Assembly: GCF_017676365.1 (NCBI RefSeq)
Contig: NZ_JADKMA010000025.1
Coordinates: 1-51,217 of the forward strand
From: Streptomyces oryzae
GTDB lineage: Bacteria; Actinomycetota; Actinomycetes; Streptomycetales; Streptomycetaceae
Direction: 5' to 3'
DNA length: 51,217 nt
Part shown: piece by piece, positions 8,265 to 16,826 of the stretch
Layout: every line of letters begins with the position of its first letter
Position numbering within the stretch: position 1 is the first letter of the stretch
Position numbers and translations under genes: made by a program
The notes under the pieces: generated by a model
The model's input: only the letters and a program-made list of their open reading frames with translations
What the model was told of the DNA's origin: nothing
The model's database searches: none

Positions 8265-9299
8265 ATGTCCCAGCAGATCCGCCGCGTACTCGTCCGCTCC
8301 CTCGACGACATCACCATCGAGCAGGTGCCGGCCCCCGTCCCCGGAAGCGGCGAGCTCCTGGTCCGTACGGCGGTCGTCGGGGTGTGCGGCTCCGACACCC
8401 ATGCAGCGGCCGGGCACCACCCGTTCATCGAGCTGCCCTACCGGCCCGGCCATGAAGCGGTCGGCGTCGTGGCCGGGGCGGGGGAGGGGGTCGAGGAGTT
8501 CGCCCCCGGCGACCGGGTGATCGTCGAACCCAACCTGTACTGCGGTACGTGTACGCAGTGCCGCTCCGGCCGCTACAACATCTGCCAGGAGCTGAAGGTC
8601 TTCGGCTGCCAGACGCCCGGCGCCATGGCGGACCTGTTCACCATCGCCGCCGACCGCGTCCACCGCGTCCCCGACAGCATGAGCGACATCGAGGCGGCAC
8701 TGGTCGAGCCGCTGGCCACCCCGGTACACGCCGTGGCGAAGGCCGGGGACCTGACCGGCCGCACGGTCGCCGTCCTCGGCGCCGGGCCCATCGGCCTGCT
8801 CACCCTCGTCGCCGCCCGGCACGCCGGCGCCGCCCGGATTGCCGTCACCGACCTGCTGGAGGCCAAACGGGACCGGGCACTGCGCCTCGGCGCCACAGCG
8901 GCCCTGCCCGCCGACGCCCACGACTTGGCCGGGAAGGTCCACTCGGCACTCGGCGGACCCGCCGACGTCGTCTTCGACTGCGTGGCCCGTGAGCAGTCCA
9001 TGGCACAGGCCGTGGACCTCGTGGCCAAGGGGGGCCACATCGTCGTCGTGGGCGTAGGAGCCGCCGGGACGACCCCGATCCGGCTGGACCTGGTCCAGGA
9101 CCGGGAGATCCGCATCGAAGGCACCCTGATGTACACCGCCGAGGACTACCGCACCGCCATCAGGCTCATCTCCTCGGGCGCCGTCGACGCCGGCGAAATC
9201 GTCACCGCCACCTACGACTTGGCGGACGCGGGCCAGGCCTTCGCCTCCGCGCTGGACCCGGCACATGCGAAGGTCCTGGTCACGGGGGCCGACGCGTAG
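8265..9299 (+). CDS. Zinc-dependent alcohol dehydrogenase (medium-chain dehydrogenase/reductase)
   Basis: The protein has 344 residues. Catalytic-zinc ligands are Cys41 (GVCGSD) and His63-Glu64 (GHE). The structural zinc site is complete with Cys93, Cys96, Cys99 and Cys107 (CGTCTQCRSGRYNIC). The cofactor fold has GAGPIG at 172-177 and a likely adenosine-contacting aspartate after VTD, which favours NAD. The class resembles polyol, threonine and sorbitol dehydrogenases more than simple ethanol dehydrogenases. The start is ATG at 8265, with GGAAGG about six bases upstream; the longer open frame before it has no coding character. The 230-base upstream gap suggests its own promoter. Substrate unknown. 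Confidence 0.92.
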   Translation: MSQQIRRVLVRSLDDITIEQVPAPVPGSGELLVRTAVVGVCGSDTHAAAGHHPFIELPYRPGHEAVGVVAGAGEGVEEFAPGDRVIVEPNLYCGTCTQCRSGRYNICQELKVFGCQTPGAMADLFTIAADRVHRVPDSMSDIEAALVEPLATPVHAVAKAGDLTGRTVAVLGAGPIGLLTLVAARHAGAARIAVTDLLEAKRDRALRLGATAALPADAHDLAGKVHSALGGPADVVFDCVAREQSMAQAVDLVAKGGHIVVVGVGAAGTTPIRLDLVQDREIRIEGTLMYTAEDYRTAIRLISSGAVDAGEIVTATYDLADAGQAFASALDPAHAKVLVTGADA

Positions 9300-9439
9300 C
9301 CGGCGACAACTGACAGCGCAACGTCATCCTGGCGCTCTGTGCTAAGGCGCCGGGCAGGGTTTCCCGGAAAGATGGGGACGACGAGGCGGGGGAGGCGCGG
9401 GCGCGGGGGCGTCGCCGCAGCTCCGACGGGAGGTGACTG

Positions 9440-11158
9440 ATGGGCGGTTTCCAGGGCTTCGACCCGGCGCGGGTCCGGGAATTGGCAGGCCATCTGGACT
9501 CGGTGGCGGGCTCGATGGTGCCGATGCACCGTCAGCTGTCGCAGATTCTGGAGTCCGCAGCGGCCGATATGGCGCCACAGAAGGCGAGTACGAGCCCTGA
9601 GCTGCAGCCGCTGGTGGACAACCCGGGGGTGCCGGTGGCCACGGGCGGGATTCCGATCTCGAGTGTGTACGGCATTCCGACGGGCTACCTCCCGGGACCC
9701 AGGACGCAGGGCGAGGCACTTGCGGGCGGGCCGCTGCCGGGCTCGGTCGACCCGTTTCTCAGACAGACCGCGGCCGACATCCGGGCCCGCTGCGACCGGC
9801 TGGAGCAGGTCCGGAAGGCAGCTCCTGCCTCCGTCACGCTGGACGCGGCTGCCCTGCTGGCCGTCGAACCGGTAGACCTCAACGCCGTACCGAAGCCGAA
9901 CGCCGGTGAGCAGGCGATCGCCAAGTGGTGGGCCGGACTGACGCCCGCGCAGCGCGAGCAGTATCTGTATCTGAAACCGGAGTCGCTGGAGACGCTCAAA
10001 GGGCTGCCCGCGGACGTGCTGCAGCGGGCCACGCAGCTGGCCTACTTCAAGGTGGTGCCCTACAAGACGTCCAGCCAGGAGAGTTCGGGCGGCACCAAGC
10101 TCTCACTCGGCATCTTCGAGATCGGCGAGGGCTTCGCCCTCCGCAAGGAGCAGATGAGTGACGGCACCTACCGCGTCACCTTGATCGCCAACGATCAGGC
10201 GGGACTCAAGACGGACAAGAAGGGGGTCTCAATCGGTGGCACGGTGAAGTGGGAGGTCGGCGACACCTGGGTGTTCAAGAGCAAGTCGGAAGCCGACCAG
10301 CTCCAAAAGGACCTCGACGAGGCGTTCATGCTGCACACGGAGCAGAACAGAAACCTGGCCGGCGCCGTCTGGGCCAAGCTGCGGCTCCCCACGGTGCTGG
10401 AACGGATCGGTCAGCCGAAGATCAAGGTCACCACTGCGGGTGTCGAGGTCAATGCATCGATCGGTGCCGGAAATCTGACCCCCGGGATCAAGTTCGGAGG
10501 CAACCTCTCCACCATTACCAGCACGATGGACCCCCAGCGGCCCTCGGTGACGCAGAGCAGGGACTTCACCGTGGAACCCTCGCTCGTCAGAGGGAAAATC
10601 GTGAAGGCCGAGTTCGGCGCGGTCGTCAACGGCACGATCCAGGTGGTCCGGGACAAGAACAACCCCGACCCCAACACCAACATCACCACGGTCCGGCTCA
10701 TCCAGACCGTGGAAGGAAAGCTCGGCGGAGCGTTCGGCGGCGAACTCGGCGGCGAGAAGGCAGGCGCCTCCGGCACGTACAAAGAAGGGCGCACCAACAC
10801 CCACGTGGTCACGGTGAATGTGCCGATCGGTGCGAACCCCGAGGAACAGGCGGCGGCGCGAAAGTGGCTCAACGCGCCGCCCCCTGCCGCTCTGGCCAGC
10901 CCTGTCGTGCCCTCCAGGGCTCCCGCTCCCGACGCGGATCTGTTCGCCAGGCTGGCACACAACCGTGGGCAGGTCAGCGCCGTCTCCTACAAGGGCAAGG
11001 CATCCGAGCTGAAGCTGGGCGCAAGGTTCACGGTCGAGGGCATCCCCTTCGGCTTCGAGGCCACGGCTGGGGGGAAGAGCGACCGCGTTGTCGACCAGCA
11101 ATACCTCGGCGCCCCCGACCCCGTCACCGGCAAACGCAACTTCGTACCCCTCAACTGA
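9440..11158 (+). CDS. Protein of unknown function with WXG/ESX-like N-terminus and a glycine-rich beta domain
   Basis: The start is firm: GGGAGGTGA lies just before ATG at 9440. Three parts are visible in 572 residues. Residues 1-50 are a helical stretch beginning FDPARVRELAGHLDSVAG, like the first helix of WXG100/ESX proteins. Residues about 160-200 hold WWAGLTPAQREQYLYL and then LKGLPADVLQRA, the connector seen in long actinobacterial WXG-type effectors before their catalytic domain. Residues about 215-470 are beta-strand-rich with many glycines (for example GKLGGAFGGELGGE) and look like a barrel or sheet sandwich. I recognise no enzyme motif. No signal peptide is seen, so a type VII route is the reasonable inference. 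No immunity gene or ESX component is adjacent. Confidence 0.75.
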   Translation: MGGFQGFDPARVRELAGHLDSVAGSMVPMHRQLSQILESAAADMAPQKASTSPELQPLVDNPGVPVATGGIPISSVYGIPTGYLPGPRTQGEALAGGPLPGSVDPFLRQTAADIRARCDRLEQVRKAAPASVTLDAAALLAVEPVDLNAVPKPNAGEQAIAKWWAGLTPAQREQYLYLKPESLETLKGLPADVLQRATQLAYFKVVPYKTSSQESSGGTKLSLGIFEIGEGFALRKEQMSDGTYRVTLIANDQAGLKTDKKGVSIGGTVKWEVGDTWVFKSKSEADQLQKDLDEAFMLHTEQNRNLAGAVWAKLRLPTVLERIGQPKIKVTTAGVEVNASIGAGNLTPGIKFGGNLSTITSTMDPQRPSVTQSRDFTVEPSLVRGKIVKAEFGAVVNGTIQVVRDKNNPDPNTNITTVRLIQTVEGKLGGAFGGELGGEKAGASGTYKEGRTNTHVVTVNVPIGANPEEQAAARKWLNAPPPAALASPVVPSRAPAPDADLFARLAHNRGQVSAVSYKGKASELKLGARFTVEGIPFGFEATAGGKSDRVVDQQYLGAPDPVTGKRNFVPLN

Positions 11159-11165
11159 GCGCCGT

Positions 11166-11207
11166 TGCTCCGGTTGTTTCGGTTTTGGTTTCCGGGAGCC
11201 CGGAGCA
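11166..11207. terminator. Putative bidirectional terminator hairpin
   Basis: TGCTCCGG (11166-11173) pairs perfectly with CCGGAGCA (11200-11207). The 26-base loop is T-rich. It fills the short gap between two convergent genes and ends exactly at the stop codon of the dienelactone hydrolase gene. Confidence 0.5.
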
Positions 11208-11957
11208 TCAGCTGTTGCCCAGCGTGCGGCGCAGGAGGGGCAGCAGGCGGTCCCAGTGGTGCTGCGTCGCGGACGGGTTGAAGGCGTCCGTGTCGGACAT
11301 GGTGAAGCCATGGACGGTGCCGGGGTGGACCTCGCAGGTGTAGTCGGCACCCGCGGCATCCAGGGCCCGGTTGAGTTCGGTCACGGCTTCGGCGGACATG
11401 TCGTTCTCGGAGAGACCGAGGTGGATTTCGGCCTTGATCGCGGGGATGAGGCGGTGCGGGCTGTCGGGAGCCTCGGTGACCAGGAAGCCGGGGTGGAATC
11501 CGGCGACAGCCGCCACCTGGTCGGGGTGGGCGGCTGCGGTGCGCAGGGCCAAGGCGGGGCCCATGCAGTAGCCGAGCGCGGCAACCGGCCCGGCGGTGAC
11601 CTCGGGCTGTGTGGTGAGGAACCCGAGGTAGGCGTCGGCGTCGCGCAGGATCCGTTCGGTGGTGAGCGCCTCGATGAAGGGCATCAGCCGGTCGATGACG
11701 GAGGGCCGGATCTCTTCTCCGATGTGCGCGGGGAGTTCGGTCACCGGTGCCGGGCCGTGCCGGTAGTAGAGGTTGGGGACGAGCACGTAGTACCCGTGCC
11801 CGGCCAGTTCGCGGGCCCTGTTCTCCAGCTCGGGCCGTACGCCGAAGGCGTCCGAGTACAGCAGCACCCCCGGGTGCCGCCCGCCGCCGTCGGGGAAGGC
11901 GGCGAAGGCGTCGGCCTGGCCGTCCGTGGTGGGAATCCGCAGTGTCCTGGTGGGCAA
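11208..11957 (-). CDS. Dienelactone hydrolase family protein
   Basis: This alpha/beta hydrolase has 249 residues. The nucleophile is a cysteine in GYCMGP (Cys131), which separates dienelactone hydrolases from serine esterases. Asp186 (SENDMS) and His216 (HGF) complete the triad in the expected order and spacing. Family members open lactones in aromatic-ring breakdown or act as general carboxyl-ester hydrolases. No ring-cleavage genes are nearby. It is divergent from a MarR regulator across 108 bases that contain a palindromic operator, so it is probably under MarR control. The natural substrate is unknown. Confidence 0.9.
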   Translation of the reverse strand: MPTRTLRIPTTDGQADAFAAFPDGGGRHPGVLLYSDAFGVRPELENRARELAGHGYYVLVPNLYYRHGPAPVTELPAHIGEEIRPSVIDRLMPFIEALTTERILRDADAYLGFLTTQPEVTAGPVAALGYCMGPALALRTAAAHPDQVAAVAGFHPGFLVTEAPDSPHRLIPAIKAEIHLGLSENDMSAEAVTELNRALDAAGADYTCEVHPGTVHGFTMSDTDAFNPSATQHHWDRLLPLLRRTLGNS

Positions 11958-12029
11958 GTTCGTCCTTCCTGGGGCTTCACTCGGTCAACGTTCATTGCAC
12001 TAACGTTCTCGGCGCGAGCGAACGTACAT

Positions 12030-12046
12030 CGTTAGTCTGACTAACG
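12030..12046. promoter_or_regulatory. MarR operator palindrome between divergent genes
   Basis: CGTTAGTC-T-GACTAACG is a perfect 17-base palindrome starting 20 bases before the MarR start codon. A second, looser pair (AACGTTC ... GAACGT) lies at about 12002-12025. The size and symmetry fit a MarR dimer site that could control both the MarR gene and the hydrolase gene. Confidence 0.7.
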
Positions 12047-12065
12047 CAATGACAGAGGTGGCGCC

Positions 12066-12548
12066 ATGACCACAGCCGAAGCCGGGGACCAGCCGGACGA
12101 CGGCGAGCCGAGGACGCCTGGCAGGCTGCGCCGACGGGCGAGTCGTCTGCTGTCGCAGCTGACCGCGCGGTCGGACCGGTTGATCAACGAGGGACTGGCC
12201 CGGGTCGACGCCCGCAAGTGGCACTACGCCGTGCTCGCCTCACTGCACGAATACGGGCCGGGCAGCCAGGCGGCGCTGAGCCGCCGCACTGGCATCTACC
12301 GCAGCGACATGGTCGGCGTCCTCAACGAACTCGCCGAGCGCGACCTCGTCGAGCGGACGCCGGACCCCGCCGACCAGCGCCGCAACATCGTCACCATCTC
12401 CGCGCCGGGCCGCCGGCAACTCCGCCGCCTGGACAGGGTCCTCGACGACCTGCACGACGAACTGCTCGCCCCGCTGAATCCCGCCGAACGCGACCAGCTC
12501 GTGCAGCTGCTCACCCGCCTGCTGGACCACCACACCCGGACCCCCTGA
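12066..12548 (+). CDS. MarR-family transcriptional regulator
   Basis: The protein has 160 residues. The winged helix-turn-helix is recognisable from GSQAALSRRTGIYRSDMVG and the wing ERTPDPADQRRNIVTIS, where the D-x-R pair of the wing is conserved. Helices at both ends would form the dimer. ATG at 12066 follows AGAGGTGG. The divergent dienelactone hydrolase gene and the palindrome between them suggest a local ligand-controlled repressor. The ligand is unknown. Confidence 0.93.
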   Translation: MTTAEAGDQPDDGEPRTPGRLRRRASRLLSQLTARSDRLINEGLARVDARKWHYAVLASLHEYGPGSQAALSRRTGIYRSDMVGVLNELAERDLVERTPDPADQRRNIVTISAPGRRQLRRLDRVLDDLHDELLAPLNPAERDQLVQLLTRLLDHHTRTP

Positions 12549-12839
12549 ACCCCGGCCTCCCCACGGGACCCCGCTCGCCGTCACCCTTTCGGGCCCCGCC
12601 AGGGGGCAGGCATCACGCACGGTTACGAAGCGCGATGTGCAAGAGAGGGAGCTGACGCGCGGGGCGGAGCTTTCGGGATCCCGTCCTACGGGAGCCTCGG
12701 TGGGCACGGTGGACAGTGCGGCGGGACGCTGGAGGGGGTACTCGGACATGAGTGGCCGCAGCCGCCCCGCCCGGACCGGCCGGGGTGAAGCGGGAGCGCG
12801 GTAGCAGACCATGAGCAGCGCGTCATATCTGGAGGCGGA

Positions 12840-15257
12840 GTGGAGAGACGCGTACCGGGGGACCTGGCGGTCGTCATCGACGCCGCTGGGACGATCACGG
12901 CGTGGAGCGCCGGAGCCCGGCAGCTGCTCGGATACGAACCCGCCGAGATCGTGGGCCGGCCGGCCGCCGAGCTGCTCGCCGCGGAACTTCCTGTCTCCGT
13001 ACAGCGCAGTATGGCCGCTGGAAGGCAGTGCGTGGGCGAGGTGTCGCTATGGCACCGGGGCGAACATCGGGTCGTCGCGCAGCTCCAAGGAACGCCGCTG
13101 GTCAACGCGGACGGCAAGGCTCTCTGGATCGTCACCGGTGTGACGGCCACGCCCCTTGCCGCGCCGACCGCCCCGGGAGAGGCGGAGCTGTGGGACTGGG
13201 CGCTCGCGCAGCTCCCGCAGCCCGTCGCGATCTACGACCGGGAAGCGCGGTTCGTGGCGGCCAACGAGTTGATGATCCGGGCACTGGGCAAGACCCAGGA
13301 GGAGATGAGAGGGCTCACCCTGTGGGAGATCGAGCCCCACCCGCCATTCGACGAGATCGAACGCCTCCACCGGCAGGTCCTGCACACCGGGGAAACGCTC
13401 TTCCGCGAGTACGCCGCGCAGGCCCCCGGTGAGACCCGCGCACGTGCCAGGTCGCTGTTCCTCTCCCCGTTGCGGGACGGGAGCGGCGCGGTGCAGGGGG
13501 TGTCGGCTTTGGCGATCGACACCACCGAGCAGTACTGGGCCCGCCGCCGCCTGGCGGTGCTCAACGACGCCAGTACGCGTATCGGCAGCACCCTTGACGT
13601 GACCCGGACGGCCGAGGAGCTGGCCGAGGTGGCCGTGACCGGGTTCGCGGACTTTGTCACCGTGGACCTGCTGGAGTCCGTCGCACTGGGTGACGAGCCG
13701 GAGCCGGTGCCGCTGGATGAGCCGGTCACCGTGCGCCGCACGGCGCAACGGTCCGTGCTGGAGGGCTGCCCGGAATCGGCGGTCGCTTCCGGCGACACGA
13801 CGTTCTACCCGGTGGGGGCACCGCAGATCCGGGCCCTGGCCGCCGGCCGGGGCACCCGGCGCAAGCCGGAAGATCCGGGGCTGCGGGAGTGGATCAGATC
13901 TTCACCGGCCCGCGCCGCGAACGTGGCCAGGTTCATGGTCCACTCGGTGATGATGGTGCCGCTGCGAGCCCGGGGAGTGACCCTGGGTCTGGTGCACTTC
14001 GTCCGGCACCGGACGATGGAGTCCTTCAGCGAGGACGATCTGCTGCTCGCGGAGGAGATCGTCGCCAGAGCCGCGGTGAGCGTGGACAACGCCCGCCGTT
14101 ACACCCGTGAACGCCGCACGGCGCTCGCGCTCCAGCGCAGCCTCCTGCCCGAGCGGTCGCCGAGTCTGCCTGCGACGGAGGTCGCGTACCGCTATCTGCC
14201 GACCAGTTCCGGGGCGGACATCGGCGGGGACTGGTTCGATGTGATCCCGCTGTCCGGTGCCCGGGTCGCCCTGGTCGTGGGCGATGTGGTGGGCCACGGC
14301 ATTCACGCCACGGCCACGATGGGCCGCCTGCGGACCGCCGTACGGACTCTCGCTGATGTCGACCTGGCCCCCGACGAGCTGCTCACCCAGCTGGACGACC
14401 TCGTCATCAGGCTCGACCGGGAGGAGGGCCCCGAGGTGCGCAGCCGGGCGGAGGAGGCATCCGGGGAGGTGGGCGCCACCTGCGTGTACGCCGTGTACGA
14501 CCCGGTCTCCCGCCGCTGCACCATGGCCCGCGCCGGGCATCCGCCGCCCGCACTGGTCGCACCCGACGGCAGCGTACGGTTCGTGGATCTGCCGAGCGGG
14601 CCGCCGCTCGGCCTCGGCGGGCTGCCGTTCGAGACCGTCGAGGTGGAGCTGGAGGAGAACAGCGTGCTCGCCCTCTACACCGACGGTCTGGTCACGGCCG
14701 CCGACCACGACATCGAGGCCGGGCTCACCCTGCTGCGCCAGGCGTTGAGCAACCCGGCCGACACCCTGGAGGAGACCTGTGACCAGGTGCTGAGCACCGT
14801 GCTGACGGGCCGTCCCCCCGACGACATCGTGCTGATGCTGGCTCGGACCTCCGCGTTCGACCCGGGCAAGGTGCGTGCCTGGCCGCTGCCCCAGCACCCT
14901 TCGGCCGTGGCTCAGGCCCGCAAGGTGGCGAGCGAGCAGATGGCCGAATGGGGGCTGGCGGAGGCGGTGTTCGCCACCGAGCTGATCGTCAGCGAGTTGG
15001 TCACCAACGCCCTCCGGTACGGTGCGGAGCCCATCACGCTGCGGCTGATCCACGACACAAGCCTCATCTGCGAGGTGTCCGACGGCAGCAGCACCGCGCC
15101 ACATCTGCGCCGGGCCCGGGTCTTCGACGAGGGCGGGCGCGGCCTGCTGCTCGTCGCCCAGGTCTCCGAGCGATGGGGCAGCCGTCAGACTCCCACCGGC
15201 AAGATCATCTGGGCCGAACAGCCGCTGCCCGCCGAGACATCGCCCGACGCCCTCTGA
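12840..15257 (+). CDS. PAS-GAF-SpoIIE (PP2C) phosphatase with C-terminal RsbW-like ATPase domain
   Basis: The protein has 805 residues. Two PAS-type sensor domains lie at about 1-105 and 115-225, a GAF domain at about 230-415 and a PPM/SpoIIE serine phosphatase at about 430-650. The phosphatase has the metal-binding GGDWFDV and GDVVGHG motifs and a late TDGL and DDI(V) aspartate. A histidine-kinase-like ATPase of the anti-sigma type (ELIVSELVTNALRYG, GRGLLLV) ends the protein at about 688-800. Such proteins phosphorylate or dephosphorylate anti-sigma-factor antagonists and so control stress or developmental sigma factors. No cognate antagonist or sigma gene is in the window. GTG at 12840 is preceded by GGAGGCGGA, which is close but usable. 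Confidence 0.9.
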   Translation: MERRVPGDLAVVIDAAGTITAWSAGARQLLGYEPAEIVGRPAAELLAAELPVSVQRSMAAGRQCVGEVSLWHRGEHRVVAQLQGTPLVNADGKALWIVTGVTATPLAAPTAPGEAELWDWALAQLPQPVAIYDREARFVAANELMIRALGKTQEEMRGLTLWEIEPHPPFDEIERLHRQVLHTGETLFREYAAQAPGETRARARSLFLSPLRDGSGAVQGVSALAIDTTEQYWARRRLAVLNDASTRIGSTLDVTRTAEELAEVAVTGFADFVTVDLLESVALGDEPEPVPLDEPVTVRRTAQRSVLEGCPESAVASGDTTFYPVGAPQIRALAAGRGTRRKPEDPGLREWIRSSPARAANVARFMVHSVMMVPLRARGVTLGLVHFVRHRTMESFSEDDLLLAEEIVARAAVSVDNARRYTRERRTALALQRSLLPERSPSLPATEVAYRYLPTSSGADIGGDWFDVIPLSGARVALVVGDVVGHGIHATATMGRLRTAVRTLADVDLAPDELLTQLDDLVIRLDREEGPEVRSRAEEASGEVGATCVYAVYDPVSRRCTMARAGHPPPALVAPDGSVRFVDLPSGPPLGLGGLPFETVEVELEENSVLALYTDGLVTAADHDIEAGLTLLRQALSNPADTLEETCDQVLSTVLTGRPPDDIVLMLARTSAFDPGKVRAWPLPQHPSAVAQARKVASEQMAEWGLAEAVFATELIVSELVTNALRYGAEPITLRLIHDTSLICEVSDGSSTAPHLRRARVFDEGGRGLLLVAQVSERWGSRQTPTGKIIWAEQPLPAETSPDAL

Positions 15258-15315
15258 CAGTCAGCCGTGCTCGAGGTCCCGGCTCAACGTCCGGGCCCTT
15301 CCCCGCTTGTGTACG

Positions 15316-15513
15316 TCATAGAGCCCCGCCGCCGCCCCCGAAGGCGGCCCGGAAGTTCACGGCGCCTTTGGTCACCGTTTGCTGACAGTCGGCGAACCCC
15401 GTCCGTGGGGTGCACGGGACCCTTTGCGAGGGCGCCGACTGGGCCGCAAGGGCCGAGCCGGCGGACGCCGCCACGACGACAGCGGCACAGAACAGGCCCT
15501 TTCCGAACATCAT
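15316..15513 (-). CDS. Small secreted peptide of unknown function (65 residues)
   Basis: A strong ribosome site, GGAGGT, lies six bases before ATG at 15513. The product begins MMFGKGLFCAAVVVAASAG and then SALAAQSA. This is a short basic start, a hydrophobic core and an AxA-type signal peptidase site, giving a mature peptide of about 40 residues. The mature part has two cysteines (Cys34 and Cys43), which could form one disulfide, and a glycine-rich end (FGGGGGAL). I do not recognise the family. It is not a chaplin, because the chaplin domain is absent. The open frame continues upstream to 15891, but that part overlaps the next gene's promoter and has no ribosome site. Confidence 0.65.
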   Translation of the reverse strand: MMFGKGLFCAAVVVAASAGSALAAQSAPSQRVPCTPRTGFADCQQTVTKGAVNFRAAFGGGGGAL

Positions 15514-15839
15514 CCCGACCTCCGAAGCATTCAACGATGCGGGGCCCTTCACGGACCCGGGCCCCTTCACGGGCCCGTGAGAAAGCCTTATGCGCGGCAG
15601 CGGCCGATCCTGCGCCACCACGCCGAGAGGTTCCTCCCTACGAGCCCCCGCAATTCGCGTCTGGCACTCGGTCAGCCCTGCACGCAGGAGCGGGAAGGCG
15701 GGGGAGGGGTGGGGCGGCCGGAGCAGCGGTGCGGTGAACTGCGCGCTGGGCCGGACGGACCCGCGTCCCCGTCCGCCCACCGGCGTTGAGGTCGCATTCT
15801 CGCCAGAGGGCGCCCCTCGGACGGTGCTTGACTGCGCAT
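15514..15839. other. Intergenic region with a 14-base palindrome and a short direct repeat
   Basis: No gene is supported here. It must carry the promoters of the secreted peptide (leftward) and of the PEP-mutase-family gene (rightward). GGGCCC(C)TTCACGG occurs twice at about 15542-15572, and the second copy runs into a perfect 14-base palindrome (15567-15580, TCACGGG/CCCGTGA). The rest is featureless GC-rich sequence. Confidence 0.6.
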
Positions 15840-16664
15840 ATGACCGCCACACAGTCCGACAAGGCCCATCTCTTCCGCTCCCTGCACACACCCGGCGAAC
15901 CTCTCGCGCTCGCCAACGCCTGGGACGTCGCGAGCGCCCGCGTCATCGAGGCCGCGGGTGCCCCCGCGATCGCCACCACCAGCGCCGGCGTCGCCTGGTC
16001 GCTGGGATCTCCGGACGGGGATGCCCTCGCGCGTGAACGTGCACTCGACCTGATTTCCCGCATCGCCGCTGCCGTCGCGGTTCCGGTCACCGCCGACATC
16101 GAGGGCGGGTACGGACAGGGCGCGGCCGACGTGGCCGAGACCGTCAACGGGGTGCTCGCGGCAGGGGCCGTCGGCGTCAACATCGAGGACGGCACCCGGC
16201 CATCGGAAGAGCTCGCGAGGCGGCTGGCGGCTGCTCGGCAGACTGCTGACCGCGCGGGCGTGGACTTCTTCCTCAACGCGCGGATCGACACGTATCTGCG
16301 CGCACTCGGCGATCCTGATCCGGACGTTCGGCTTCAGGACACCCTGGACAGGGCGCGTACGTACGTGGACGCGGGCGCTGACGGTGTCTTCGTGCCAGGT
16401 GTCACCGACAGCGCCACCATCAAGGCGCTGGCAGGAGACATCGCCGTTCCGCTGAACGTCATGGCCCGCCCTGGTGCTCCGACAGTCGCCGAGCTGGGCG
16501 CTCTGGGCGTGGCCCGGGTCAGCCTCGGCTCGGGCGTTGCGCAGGCTGCGTACGCTGCCGCCCGTCGCGCGGCACAGGAGCTCACCACCACCGGCGCCTA
16601 CGGCTCCCTCACAGGCGGCATCGCCTTCCCGGAACTGAACGCGTTGCTCGCGGAGCCCCGCTGA
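15840..16664 (+). CDS. Isocitrate lyase/phosphoenolpyruvate mutase family protein
   Basis: The protein has 274 residues. It has the PEP-mutase-superfamily barrel with TSAGVAWSLGSPDG, the Mg-binding TADIEGGYG and VNIEDG, and NARIDTYLR. This branch (about 250-290 residues, actinobacteria and proteobacteria) lacks the KKCGH loop of true isocitrate lyase. It probably makes or breaks a C-C or P-C bond next to an alpha-keto acid; the substrate is unknown. ATG at 15840 has no ribosome site, so the message may be leaderless, or a start slightly upstream may be used. Confidence 0.88.
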   Translation: MTATQSDKAHLFRSLHTPGEPLALANAWDVASARVIEAAGAPAIATTSAGVAWSLGSPDGDALARERALDLISRIAAAVAVPVTADIEGGYGQGAADVAETVNGVLAAGAVGVNIEDGTRPSEELARRLAAARQTADRAGVDFFLNARIDTYLRALGDPDPDVRLQDTLDRARTYVDAGADGVFVPGVTDSATIKALAGDIAVPLNVMARPGAPTVAELGALGVARVSLGSGVAQAAYAAARRAAQELTTTGAYGSLTGGIAFPELNALLAEPR

Positions 16665-16826
16665 CCCTCGGCCGCGCCCCGACGGGACGCGCGAGCAGCC
16701 GAGGCACGTCGATGGTGTCGGCGGCGTGTCCTTCCGCGTCCGCACGCCGTCATGCTCACACTCACTCTCACACTCCCCTCATGCAGGGAATCCACTGTTG
16801 GCGGGCCCGCAAAGGAGCGGTACAGG

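Noticed and set aside
12749..12808. A short ORF with a GGAGGGGG site before the SpoIIE-type gene.
   Set aside because: About 18 Arg/Gly-rich codons with no distinctive feature; such frames are frequent by chance in GC-rich DNA.
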